NCBI GenBank assembly: GCA_002354095.1
Contig: DEKX01000001.1
Span: forward strand, 13,187 to 20,969
DNA length: 7,783 bases
Reading direction: 5' to 3'
Origin: Prevotella sp. UBA2711
Lineage (GTDB): Bacteria > Bacteroidota > Bacteroidia > Bacteroidales > Bacteroidaceae
Each line of letters opens with the position of its first letter. The first letter of the stretch is position 1. A program made the translations under genes and the position numbers. This document shows, piece after piece, positions 1-6,710 of the stretch. The notes under the pieces are model-generated. The model searched no databases. It saw only the letters and a program-made list of their open reading frames with translations, and was not told the origin of the DNA.

Positions 1-704
1 GTCTCTGACAGGACAAGCAACAACTCCTTACACTCATTATCCACTGACACAATATGTACCTCAGTCACGGTTTTCAGATCTTCGACAGCTTTTCGCCAAT
101 CTAACATTGGAGACAGTTTTACCATCACACGATCTGCCTTATGCAATAATTCCTCCCGTAATTCAAGTATATTAGGAGTACAGTCTGCAATACCATACGT
201 ACGCCCTCCATGTTCATCTCGACGTGCAGGATCAATGAAGATAAGATCAGCGTACTCCATCGTGTGCAAATAATCTACGCCATTGCCACAGCGCACCTCT
301 ACCTGATTCAAGCCAAGCCGTTTATAGTTCTCAGCTGTAACAGCACATAGATTAGCTTGCTGTTCAATGGTGACAGCCTGTTGAAAGCCTTTTGCAATAA
401 AGGCGGCATCAACACCGAAACCTGCTGTCAGATCAACAAAGAGTCGTCCCTTACCTGCAATCCGAGCCTTATAGATGGCTGTAGCCTCACTGGAACACTG
501 CTCCATAGAGAGGTGCGGCGGATAAACAAGTCCTTCACAAGCAGCCCACGAGGGTATTTTAGTACGTGCTTTCTGCCAGCCTGCTATCTGTTCCAGTGCC
601 TCATGCATATCAACCTCAGGATATTTTGCGCCCTGAAGAGCCAGCCTGCGCACATCATCAGTTCTGTGCTGCCGGATAAAGTCGAGAGTTACTTGATTTA
701 TCAA
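1..704 (-). CDS. Class I SAM-dependent methyltransferase, THUMP-like family (C-terminus beyond window)
   Basis: This is the N-terminal 234 codons of a Bacteroidetes-type class I methyltransferase of the kind that carries a C-terminal THUMP-like domain. The reading frame is open from about 704 to the left edge. The first 75 residues are helical and include TLDFIRQHRTDDVR, and PPHLSMEQCSSE follows at 62-73. The SAM-binding motif I is DLTAGFGVDAAF at 91-102, and a motif IV-like FIDPARRDEHGG lies at 156-167. VKLSPMLD at 195-202 and VDNECKELLL at 221-230 are also typical of the family as I recall it. The substrate is unknown; THUMP-like domains suggest RNA, but that part is outside the window. No ATG lies near the family's usual N-terminus, so I chose TTG at 704. 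The first in-frame ATG (Met33, near 608) would remove the conserved TLDFIRQHR segment. The start is 25 nt after the transporter stop, so it is probably the next gene of the operon. The family is fairly secure; the start is less so. Confidence 0.85.
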   Translation of the reverse strand, partial: MINQVTLDFIRQHRTDDVRRLALQGAKYPEVDMHEALEQIAGWQKARTKIPSWAACEGLVYPPHLSMEQCSSEATAIYKARIAGKGRLFVDLTAGFGVDAAFIAKGFQQAVTIEQQANLCAVTAENYKRLGLNQVEVRCGNGVDYLHTMEYADLIFIDPARRDEHGGRTYGIADCTPNILELREELLHKADRVMVKLSPMLDWRKAVEDLKTVTEVHIVSVDNECKELLLVLSE

Positions 705-729
705 TTCCGGAAATGCTCTTTATTTTAAT

Positions 730-1647
730 TTAACCAAGGAAGAAGAGACTGACACCCACAACAGAGATGAACGCACCAAGAACAACCTTCCACGTGATCT
801 TCTGATGGAAAAGCCAGTAAGATGGCAGAATGATGATGATAGGTGTCATCGCCATCAGTGTAGAGGCAATACCGGCTGCTGTATATTGGACAGCCATCAA
901 CGAGAAGCCCACTCCAACAAAGGGACCAAAGATCGTTGTAGCGACAGCAACCCCCATTCCCTTCCGATCATGAAATGCCTCACGAAGCGGCGAAAGACCT
1001 TCACGCCAATATAATAATAAGGTGAAACCGATGATACCGGCAACACAACGTAAGAAGTTTGCACTGAAAGACACCAGCCATGCCGGCATAGCATCCACAT
1101 CGTAATGATCCATACCAATCTTACTCAGTACGAGACCCATACCCTGACACATAGCAGCACTAATAGCATAGAGGACACCATTTAGTGGCAATTTCAGGGA
1201 TACACGATGGTGCTCGCCACGCCCTAAGACTGAAATGCCGATACCAAGAAGTGTTACCAGCATCGCCACAATGCTCATCAGCGACATCTGCTGACCAAGT
1301 GTTATCCAAGCCATCAGAGCCGCAGCCAGAGGTGCAAGTGTCATAAAGAGCTGTCCATATCGTGAACCGATGATGATATAGCATTGAAAAAGACAGAAGT
1401 CACCGATGACATAGCCCACCAAACCAGAGAGGAGCATCCAGCCACATGCTTCCGCTGGTATTCCCATAGGTAATGGTGTACCAACTGCGAACCAGAACAA
1501 ACCCAAGGAGAAGATCAGTGCCATTGCCATACGGAGCACATTAAGCGTAAGGTTACCCAAACGCTTGCTGCCAAACTCACTCAGAAGAGCTGTAGCAGTC
1601 CAAGAGAAAGCCACACCGATAGAAATCAACTCACCTAAATATGCCAT
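730..1647 (-). CDS. EamA/DMT-superfamily inner-membrane transporter
   Basis: This 305-residue protein has ten predicted membrane helices, at about 5-25, 33-54, 67-88, 98-119, 124-141, 154-174, 190-213, 230-252, 258-279 and 285-303. They form two EamA-type halves of five helices, residues 5-140 and 155-303, as in drug/metabolite transporters. The second half ends in the usual way, with a proline-containing helix (ASTLMAMTPIIIILPSYWLF), a short HQK loop and a last helix rich in glycine and valine. The substrate cannot be read from sequence, since this superfamily moves amino acids, nucleotides, sugars and drugs. I chose ATG at 1647 because it places the N-terminus directly before helix 1 (MAYLGELISIG). 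A longer form from TTG at 1686 would add 13 polar residues and overlap the murQ stop by 4 nt. The gene lies between murQ and a methyltransferase in the same direction, so a substrate related to cell-wall sugars is possible but not shown. Confidence 0.9.
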   Translation of the reverse strand: MAYLGELISIGVAFSWTATALLSEFGSKRLGNLTLNVLRMAMALIFSLGLFWFAVGTPLPMGIPAEACGWMLLSGLVGYVIGDFCLFQCYIIIGSRYGQLFMTLAPLAAALMAWITLGQQMSLMSIVAMLVTLLGIGISVLGRGEHHRVSLKLPLNGVLYAISAAMCQGMGLVLSKIGMDHYDVDAMPAWLVSFSANFLRCVAGIIGFTLLLYWREGLSPLREAFHDRKGMGVAVATTIFGPFVGVGFSLMAVQYTAAGIASTLMAMTPIIIILPSYWLFHQKITWKVVLGAFISVVGVSLFFLG

Positions 1648-1682
1648 TGTTTTGTCTATTTTCGTATTTTGTTTGGAGGAAA

Positions 1683-2501
1683 TCAACCTTTCTTGTCTGA
1701 CTGGGCTTTATTCACACTACCCGCCTTTAGAAGTCGCTGTTGAGCCTCATCATAGCTCAGACCCAACATATCCTGAAGCATCCGTGTGCCACGATCTATC
1801 AGCTTTGCGTTCGTCAACTGCATATTCACCATACGATTGCCTTGCACTCGACCCAAACGAATCATCAGCGTGGTCGAAATCATGTTCAGCACCATCTTCT
1901 GGGCCGTTCCACTCTTCATTCTACTAGACCCCGTCAGGAACTCTGGTCCTACAATGGTTTCGATAGGGAAGTCAACCGCCTTTGCCAACGGACTATTGGG
2001 ATTACTGGTGATACAACCCGTCAACAAGCCATTCTCCTTTGCCAGTTTAACAGCTCCCACCACATAAGGTGTTGTACCCGACGCGGCAATGCCCAGTACA
2101 GTATCGCTGGACGTTGGACTATATGCCTGCAGATCCTTCCAACCCTGTTCTTTGACATCTTCAGCCCGTTCTACAGCATGGCGCAAGGCACGGTCACCAC
2201 CAGCAATAATCCCAATAACCTTCTTATCGGACACACCAAAGGTAGGAGGCAACTCACTGGCATCCAATACGCCTAAGCGTCCACTGGTACCCGCACCGAT
2301 ATAAAAGAGTCGCCCGCCCTGATTCATTCGCTCTTCTACAGCTTTTACCAAGGCTTCAATTTGCGGGATAGCTCTATGCACAGCATCTGCCACCCGACAA
2401 TCCTCTTCATTGATATGGCGCAGCAACTCTACGACTGACATCTGTTCGAGATGGTCGAAACGCGAAGGTTGTTCTGTGATTTTATCTACTTTATCTGACA
2501 T
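1683..2501 (-). CDS. murQ: N-acetylmuramic acid 6-phosphate etherase MurQ
   Basis: MurQ cleaves the D-lactyl ether of MurNAc-6-phosphate to give GlcNAc-6-phosphate and D-lactate, a cytoplasmic step in peptidoglycan recycling. The 272-residue product carries a SIS (sugar isomerase) fold. Visible family motifs are FYIGAGTSGRLGVLDASELP at 66-85, AGGDRALRHAVERAEDVKEQ at 100-119, IAASGTTPYVVGA at 138-150 and VGPEFLTGSSRMKSGTAQKM at 184-203. Glu83 and Glu114 fall at the same numbers as the catalytic glutamates known from E. coli MurQ. The protein is about 26 residues shorter than E. coli MurQ (298 aa), all at the C-terminus, which I believe is common in Bacteroidetes. Its ATG overlaps the end of the upstream seven-helix gene by 16 nt, which suggests translational coupling. 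No MurNAc kinase or anhydro-MurNAc kinase is in the window, so the source of the substrate is not visible here. Confidence 0.97.
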   Translation of the reverse strand: MSDKVDKITEQPSRFDHLEQMSVVELLRHINEEDCRVADAVHRAIPQIEALVKAVEERMNQGGRLFYIGAGTSGRLGVLDASELPPTFGVSDKKVIGIIAGGDRALRHAVERAEDVKEQGWKDLQAYSPTSSDTVLGIAASGTTPYVVGAVKLAKENGLLTGCITSNPNSPLAKAVDFPIETIVGPEFLTGSSRMKSGTAQKMVLNMISTTLMIRLGRVQGNRMVNMQLTNAKLIDRGTRMLQDMLGLSYDEAQQRLLKAGSVNKAQSDKKG

Positions 2502-3301
2502 GTCTTATTTCTGTTATAGTCTGATAATGATGATTCAGTTAATAAAGTTACATCTTCGGTAGCATTAGTGGCTGCCTCAATGACCATTCCATAGTTGTCA
2601 AGCGTATAGAAGATATAGCCAAACACACAACAGCCCATACAGAGCAACACGGTATATGGCCAAACAGAATAAGGTATTAAGGCTGTCAGGATAATACTGC
2701 CCAAACCCCATAAGATAATCATGTAGCAGGCGATAGACATAGAACGCTGTCCCCAGAATACGGATTGCTTAACCGTTGATGACCACCAGCGGGCATTCAT
2801 CTCGGTAACAGGCAGTCTCTTGAACTGACGTCTTACCCTATAGTTGGTATTTAAGAAGTCAACACTCATCCAAGCAACATGAACCAAAAACACGCCAACT
2901 CCAATATTCAAGATGGGAAAGGAGTCCATAAACGCACCCACCCAAAGGACTGTTATACCGATGAGAAGGGCAATAGCATCCCGTACAATTACGAAATGTC
3001 GCAAATACTGCGGATTCAGCAGCGATGTATGACTCCACGACAGTAACAAACCGCCAATATGAAAATAGGACACAGAGAGAGCCGATGCGGCTATAGGCCA
3101 AGAAGCACGCCAGCCGAAATGCAAATGCAACAGGAAACCAGCTCCGAAGACAGCGAGACTCAGGGCTGTCAATTGCCGACTACGAAAATAGACGACATAG
3201 TCACGATAGTAGAAGTTATTGTATAGAAGAACTGCCGCCATCATCAGGTTTACGATGCCAGCCAACAACAGGCTCAAGTTGTAGAATTGCTGTTCTATCA
3301 T
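2486..3301 (-). CDS. Seven-helix membrane protein, homologous to the sensor half of the divergent AraC regulator
   Basis: I do not recognise a named family. The 271-residue product has seven hydrophobic segments, at about 8-27, 44-63, 68-91, 103-122, 128-149, 185-207 and 211-233. Basic residues cluster in the first loop (around 33-42) and the long fifth loop (150-184, with NYRVRRQFKR), which predicts N-terminus out and C-terminus in. A polar tail of about 38 residues follows helix 7, with no recognisable domain. The layout and several short blocks match the first 228 residues of the AraC-type protein at 6711: RSR at 40-42 against 35-37, FLL at 56-58 against 51-53, G-aromatic-R at 63-65 against 58-60, and FWxxRS at 182-187 against 177-182, all with the same offset of 5. 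Unlike that protein it ends before any helix-turn-helix. It sits 6 nt after the permease gene and overlaps murQ by 16 nt. A signalling or partner role is inference only. Confidence 0.85.
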   Translation of the reverse strand: MIEQQFYNLSLLLAGIVNLMMAAVLLYNNFYYRDYVVYFRSRQLTALSLAVFGAGFLLHLHFGWRASWPIAASALSVSYFHIGGLLLSWSHTSLLNPQYLRHFVIVRDAIALLIGITVLWVGAFMDSFPILNIGVGVFLVHVAWMSVDFLNTNYRVRRQFKRLPVTEMNARWWSSTVKQSVFWGQRSMSIACYMIILWGLGSIILTALIPYSVWPYTVLLCMGCCVFGYIFYTLDNYGMVIEAATNATEDVTLLTESSLSDYNRNKTCQIK

Positions 3302-3318
3302 CGGCTATTACTCCTCAA
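3302..3318 (-). promoter_or_regulatory. Shine-Dalgarno-like site for the seven-helix gene
   Basis: On the minus strand the last codons of the permease read TTGAGGAGTAA, giving a GAGGAG core (3311-3316) 9 nt before the ATG at 3301. It stands out because the other starts in this window lack a good purine-rich ribosome site, as is usual in Bacteroidetes. It supports this start and close translational linkage to the permease. It may also be a by-product of the GAG GAG glutamate codons. Confidence 0.45.
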
Positions 3319-4600
3319 ACGTGTCAAGATTGTCAAGACTGCTTTTCTTCTTACGGTTTACCCAACCATAGATAAAAGAAAACACGATATAAGTGAAGAG
3401 TCCGGCAATAATACCGTCAGTGATACTACCAGTGATTGCCATCGTCAAGATGGCCAGGAAAGCAGGCATGGCCTCCGCTGGCTCCGACAGATTGATATGT
3501 CTTATAGAGCCAAAGAGATAAAAACCAGCCGTAATCATTACAGGAGCAGTAGCTGCGGCAGGTATAGCCAGGAACAAGGGGGCAAGGAAAAGACTCATCA
3601 CGAAGCACAACGCAACCACAAAAGCCGTGAGTCCGGTGCGCCCACCTTCCGCCACGCCTGTTGCACTCTCGACATATGTAGTCACTGTGCTGCACCCCAG
3701 ACTGGCTCCTGCCACAGTACCCAACGCATCACTCAGCATGATATTATGCAAATGGGGAATACGGCCATTCTTGCGGATCAGTCCTGCATTCGCCATCAAA
3801 CCAACACAGGTTCCAAGACTGTCGAACACATCGAAGAAAAGCATGGTAACCACACAGACCCAAAGGTCGGGTGTCAACAAATAGTCCCATGAGAACTGGC
3901 AAAACAGCGGAGCTGGCGACGTAGGCAGGTCAAAGAGATGGTCAGGAATCTTAGTCACACCCATTGGAATACCTATAAGCGTAGTAATAACAATACTTAG
4001 AAGAAGTCCTCCCTTGATACGTATAACGATAAACACACCTGTCAGTACCAGACCTATCATAAAGAGTAAGGAAGAGGAGGTCGTCAGGGTATTCAGATGA
4101 TTGAAAATGGTACCCTCTGCCAATATACCACTATTCTTAAAGCCAATCATAGCCACAAAGAAACCAATACCTACAGCAATGCCATGCTTCAGTGATGTTG
4201 ACACCATTTCGAAGATAATCTGTCGCAAACTACCCAGACAGAGGAGTACAAAGAGTAAGCCCTCTAACAATACGGCAGTGAGGGCAAACTGCCAAGGATA
4301 GCCAAGCGAGATACAGACAGTCTGAATAAAAAACACGTTCAATGTCAAGCCTGGCGCCTGACCGAATGGCCGCTTGGCCAGAAAAGCCATCAGAACAGTA
4401 CCCACAATCGTGGCAAGTACCATAGAGGTAAAGAAAGAATCAATTGGAAACCCTTTTGAAGCAAGAGGCTCAAACATCGCAGGCAGAAGAGCCAGGATGT
4501 ATGACATGGTGATAAAGGTGGTAAGACCTGAAACAATTTCGGTCTTCAGGCTATGACGATGTGATGAGAAGCCAACAAGTGCAAATAATTTCTCTTTCAT
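3308..4600 (-). CDS. NCS2/AzgA-type purine nucleobase permease
   Basis: This 430-residue inner-membrane protein belongs to the nucleobase:cation symporter-2 group of the AzgA/PbuG type, which imports adenine, guanine or hypoxanthine with protons. Evidence along the sequence: EIVSGLTTFITMSYIL at 21-36 in helix 1; RPFGQAPGLTLNVFF at 77-91 in the helix 3 region; IAVGIGFFVAMIGFKNSGIL at 141-160; FFDVFDSLGTCVGLMANAGL at 255-274, with the acidic TM8 position at Asp257; and GTVAGASLGCSTVTTYVESA at 294-313 followed by TGVAEGGRTGLTA, with the TM10 glutamate at 311. The length is normal for the family. The basic C-terminal tail (NRKKKSSLDNLDTFEE) is probably cytoplasmic. The exact base transported cannot be decided. 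The helix 3 motif reads GLTLN, where I would expect GMGLN, so specificity may differ. It lies 6 nt after the kinase gene and 6 nt before the seven-helix gene, in the middle of the operon. Confidence 0.94.
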   Translation of the reverse strand: MKEKLFALVGFSSHRHSLKTEIVSGLTTFITMSYILALLPAMFEPLASKGFPIDSFFTSMVLATIVGTVLMAFLAKRPFGQAPGLTLNVFFIQTVCISLGYPWQFALTAVLLEGLLFVLLCLGSLRQIIFEMVSTSLKHGIAVGIGFFVAMIGFKNSGILAEGTIFNHLNTLTTSSSLLFMIGLVLTGVFIVIRIKGGLLLSIVITTLIGIPMGVTKIPDHLFDLPTSPAPLFCQFSWDYLLTPDLWVCVVTMLFFDVFDSLGTCVGLMANAGLIRKNGRIPHLHNIMLSDALGTVAGASLGCSTVTTYVESATGVAEGGRTGLTAFVVALCFVMSLFLAPLFLAIPAAATAPVMITAGFYLFGSIRHINLSEPAEAMPAFLAILTMAITGSITDGIIAGLFTYIVFSFIYGWVNRKKKSSLDNLDTFEE

Positions 4601-4606
4601 AACTTC

Positions 4607-6526
4607 TTATTTAATGGGCAGGATAAAATCAAACTTAGCACCGTTAGTATAGTCGGTATCGAGGGTCAGCGTACCACCAATACGCTCCGCGATCATACGG
4701 GCAATGGTAAGGCCGAGGCCTGTTCCCTGAACAAAGCTGTCGAGTTTGGTGAACCGCTCAAAGATATAATCCTTTTTATCCGGAGGGATGCCAGGACCCG
4801 TATCTACCACGGTGAAATGAAGCGTATCATCTTCCTGATCCACCTTGAGTGTGATGCTGCCAATAGTTGTAAACTTGGCTGCATTGCTAAGCAGTTTAGT
4901 AAGGACGGTATGAATCATACGTGGATAGGAATCAATGGCCTGCTCAATAGGCAATGAGCTTTGACATTCGAGCGCCACTGTCTTTGCTACGCTAGAGCGG
5001 ACAACATCGATAGCTTGCGTAGTGATGGCAGAAACCAGACAAGGCTCCGGTTCAGGCAGCTCAGCACTACTTTCAAAGTCGGAGATCAGAATAAGGTCAT
5101 CAAGGATGGTTGTAAGCAGTCTGGTATTCTCCTGGATCCGTTCACAGAAGTCCATCCGCTCAGCATCGGGCAACTCGATATCCTTCATCGTAAGTACCTG
5201 GGTGAAGCCGTTGATGGCATTCAGCGGTGTACGTATCTCGTGTGTCATACTCTGCATGAAGGCTGTCTTGGCTCTTGAAGCCGCTTCCGCATGGTCGCGC
5301 TCAATAGCCAGTTGCTTATTCTGTGCCATTACCACATTCCGCTCACGTTGTAATTGCATATTCTTAATCTGCAACCTGCGATTCCATCGACTATTGAGTA
5401 CCAGGAATACCAGCAAGGCGCCTATACCGAGAATCATCGTCACACCACCTGTCGTAAAGCGGGAGCGTTGTTGCAGCAGTTTGTTCTGCGACTGGAGTTC
5501 GTTCAGCGAGAACCGCTTGTTCAATCGATTCAGCTGTTCACGATTATTTGCCTGTATCAGAGAATCTTTCATCAGACTATACGTCTTCAGGTCTTCCAAT
5601 GCCTCTTGATACCTACCCAGTTTTTCAAGTATCTGGGAACGATATTCCATCCCCTGTCTTCTGTTGTTCACATCACCCTTCGAATGCTCCAGATATTCGT
5701 CAACATAGTGTAACGCGGCATTATAGTCGCCTTGGGCTACAGCTAACTCTCTACGATTGTCGATGGTGTTGATCTGTTCAACAAGCTCTTCCCCAGACGC
5801 CTTAGCAAAATAGACAACTGTATCAAGCACTTGAGTCGCCTGAGTCAGATTGCCTTTTGCGATAAGATTCGAGAACTTCGCTCTGTAATATTTCAGGCGC
5901 CAGTCGGCGTAGGCTTGCTTGTCATCAGCATCCGCAACGTCTGGGAAGTCGCTGAGATATTCGTCCCATTCCGTCAGGAGCGAATCTATAGCGTTATAGT
6001 CTTTAATACTCGACAGGCAAGTGGCGTAATAACCAAAAACATCCACTTTCGGACTCCACATTGCCTTCTTCGGATAAATCTGCAGAAAGGTCTTATAGCA
6101 GCGTGTTGCCTCGTCATAAACCTCCTGCACCGTATAAGCCGTACCCTGAACGCTATAGCTCAGTGCAAGTCCAAACGAGTCGTTACGCTCGATAGCATCC
6201 TCCTGCATCGCCTGAGCCTCTTGCGTTGCTTCCTCAAACTCATTAAACCACACATGGTCCTCTGCGACACTTTGCCAAAGGATATAGTAGAGTTCCCACT
6301 CCTGATTCTCACGCAGGAAGTCGAGAATCTCAGGCGCAACCTTCAGCAATGAGTCATGCTGATTATTGTTGAAGAGCTTTTGTGCTATGCTATAGCGAGC
6401 AAAAGCAGAATCATGGTTAACTTTTGAACCTTTGACAGGAGAGGAACCTTGCTTGCATGAGAAAACAGCGGTAATAAGCAATACCGCAAACAGTAGCAAA
6501 ACAGGATAGAAGCGTCGTTGTTTCAT
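4607..6526 (-). CDS. TPR-containing sensor histidine kinase with exported N-terminal domain
   Basis: This 639-residue sensor kinase begins with a signal sequence (about 1-23) ending in VFSC, a possible lipobox with Cys24. Residues about 39-320 are helical and read as degenerate TPR repeats, for example near 117-150, 213-245, 255-285 and 293-320, presumably in the periplasm. A short coiled coil (about 325-356) leads to one membrane helix (about 360-378), then a second coiled coil (about 380-422). The HisKA domain has the H-box SMTHEIRTPLN with phospho-acceptor His429. The ATPase domain shows the N-box LLSNAAKF (Asn548), G1 DTGPGI at 575-580, the F-box FERF at 589-592 and G2 GTGLGL at 601-606, ending in FDFILPIK. 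All boxes are intact, so it should be active. There is no receiver domain, and no response regulator gene is in the window. The signal sensed is unknown. It is the first gene of the minus-strand operon, with its ATG about 30 nt from a candidate promoter box. Confidence 0.95.
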   Translation of the reverse strand: MKQRRFYPVLLLFAVLLITAVFSCKQGSSPVKGSKVNHDSAFARYSIAQKLFNNNQHDSLLKVAPEILDFLRENQEWELYYILWQSVAEDHVWFNEFEEATQEAQAMQEDAIERNDSFGLALSYSVQGTAYTVQEVYDEATRCYKTFLQIYPKKAMWSPKVDVFGYYATCLSSIKDYNAIDSLLTEWDEYLSDFPDVADADDKQAYADWRLKYYRAKFSNLIAKGNLTQATQVLDTVVYFAKASGEELVEQINTIDNRRELAVAQGDYNAALHYVDEYLEHSKGDVNNRRQGMEYRSQILEKLGRYQEALEDLKTYSLMKDSLIQANNREQLNRLNKRFSLNELQSQNKLLQQRSRFTTGGVTMILGIGALLVFLVLNSRWNRRLQIKNMQLQRERNVVMAQNKQLAIERDHAEAASRAKTAFMQSMTHEIRTPLNAINGFTQVLTMKDIELPDAERMDFCERIQENTRLLTTILDDLILISDFESSAELPEPEPCLVSAITTQAIDVVRSSVAKTVALECQSSLPIEQAIDSYPRMIHTVLTKLLSNAAKFTTIGSITLKVDQEDDTLHFTVVDTGPGIPPDKKDYIFERFTKLDSFVQGTGLGLTIARMIAERIGGTLTLDTDYTNGAKFDFILPIK

Positions 6527-6550
6527 TTTGGCTGATTAATGATTCATTTT

Positions 6551-6636
6551 GTGTGCAAAAATACACCAATTATATTAAATATGGTGCAAAATGCCACTCT
6601 AGCTTGTGCATTTTTGTGATTTTAGGTGTGCAAAAA
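6551..6636. repeat. GTGCA repeat set, partly at 22-bp spacing; candidate operator
   Basis: The word GTGCA occurs on the plus strand at 6553, 6584, 6606 and 6628. The last three are exactly 22 bp apart, about two helical turns, and the first is 31 bp (about three turns) before the second. At 6551 and 6626 the match extends to an identical 11-mer, GTGTGCAAAAA. The 6584 copy reads GGTGCAAAAT and the 6606 copy TTGTGCATTTT. The first copy overlaps the candidate minus-strand promoter box and the last lies just upstream of the plus-strand promoter. Spacing in whole turns on one face of the helix fits direct-repeat half-sites of a dimeric regulator such as an AraC-family protein. The binding protein is inference, and AT-rich sequence raises the chance of coincidental A-tracts. 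Confidence 0.5.
6556..6590 (-). promoter_or_regulatory. Candidate Bacteroidetes promoter for the kinase-led operon
   Basis: Read on the minus strand, 6563-6556 is TATTTTTG, an exact match to the Bacteroidetes -7 consensus TAnnTTTG. A TTTG at 6590-6587 could be the -33 element, but the 23-nt spacer is a little longer than the usual 19-21. Initiation would fall near 6549, leaving a leader of roughly 20-25 nt before the ATG at 6526. The box lies within a GTGT-N8-ACAC inverted repeat (6551-6566), so a bound regulator would compete with polymerase. No other convincing promoter is seen between the operon's genes. Confidence 0.55.
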
Positions 6637-6655
6637 CATGATTTTACACAGTTTT

Positions 6656-6687
6656 TTTGCATGTCTCATTAAAATATTGTAATTTCG
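6656..6687 (+). promoter_or_regulatory. Candidate Bacteroidetes promoter for the AraC-type gene
   Basis: TTTG at 6656-6659 is followed after 20 nt by TAATTTCG at 6680-6687, which differs from the TAnnTTTG consensus at one position. The spacing is as expected for the Bacteroidetes primary sigma factor. Initiation near 6694 would leave a leader of under 20 nt before the ATG at 6711. The GTGCA copy at 6628 lies about 28 bp upstream of the TTTG element, a plausible activator or autoregulator position. Confidence 0.45.
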
Positions 6688-6710
6688 CAACCGAAAACAA
6701 GACTCCTATT

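Noticed and set aside
357..728. 123-codon plus-strand open frame
   Set aside because: It is antisense to the methyltransferase, whose SAM-binding motifs are clear on the other strand.
1648..1686. TTG start for the DMT transporter, 39 nt upstream
   Set aside because: It would add 13 polar residues before helix 1 and there is no ribosome-site support; the ATG at 1647 fits the family better, though the longer form cannot be excluded.
1683..2486. A decayed helix-turn-helix after the stop of the seven-helix gene
   Set aside because: The sequence after the stop is already intact murQ, so there is no room for a degraded DNA-binding domain; this protein simply lacks one.
3287..3892. 201-codon plus-strand open frame opposite the permease gene
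   Set aside because: It is antisense to the NCS2 permease, rich in His, Ser, Gln and Cys, with no domain or membrane pattern.
5022..5609. 195-codon plus-strand open frame opposite the kinase gene
   Set aside because: It lies fully antisense to a clear histidine kinase and its product is serine- and cysteine-rich with no recognisable motif, as expected of a shadow frame.
6551..6636. GTGCA repeats as a CRISPR array
   Set aside because: The repeated words are only 5-11 bp with short, variable spacing between two promoters; this looks like an operator, not a CRISPR.
6527..6710. Terminator or small RNA in the intergenic region
   Set aside because: No stable GC-rich hairpin followed by a T-run was found, and both flanking genes start here, so no terminator is expected.
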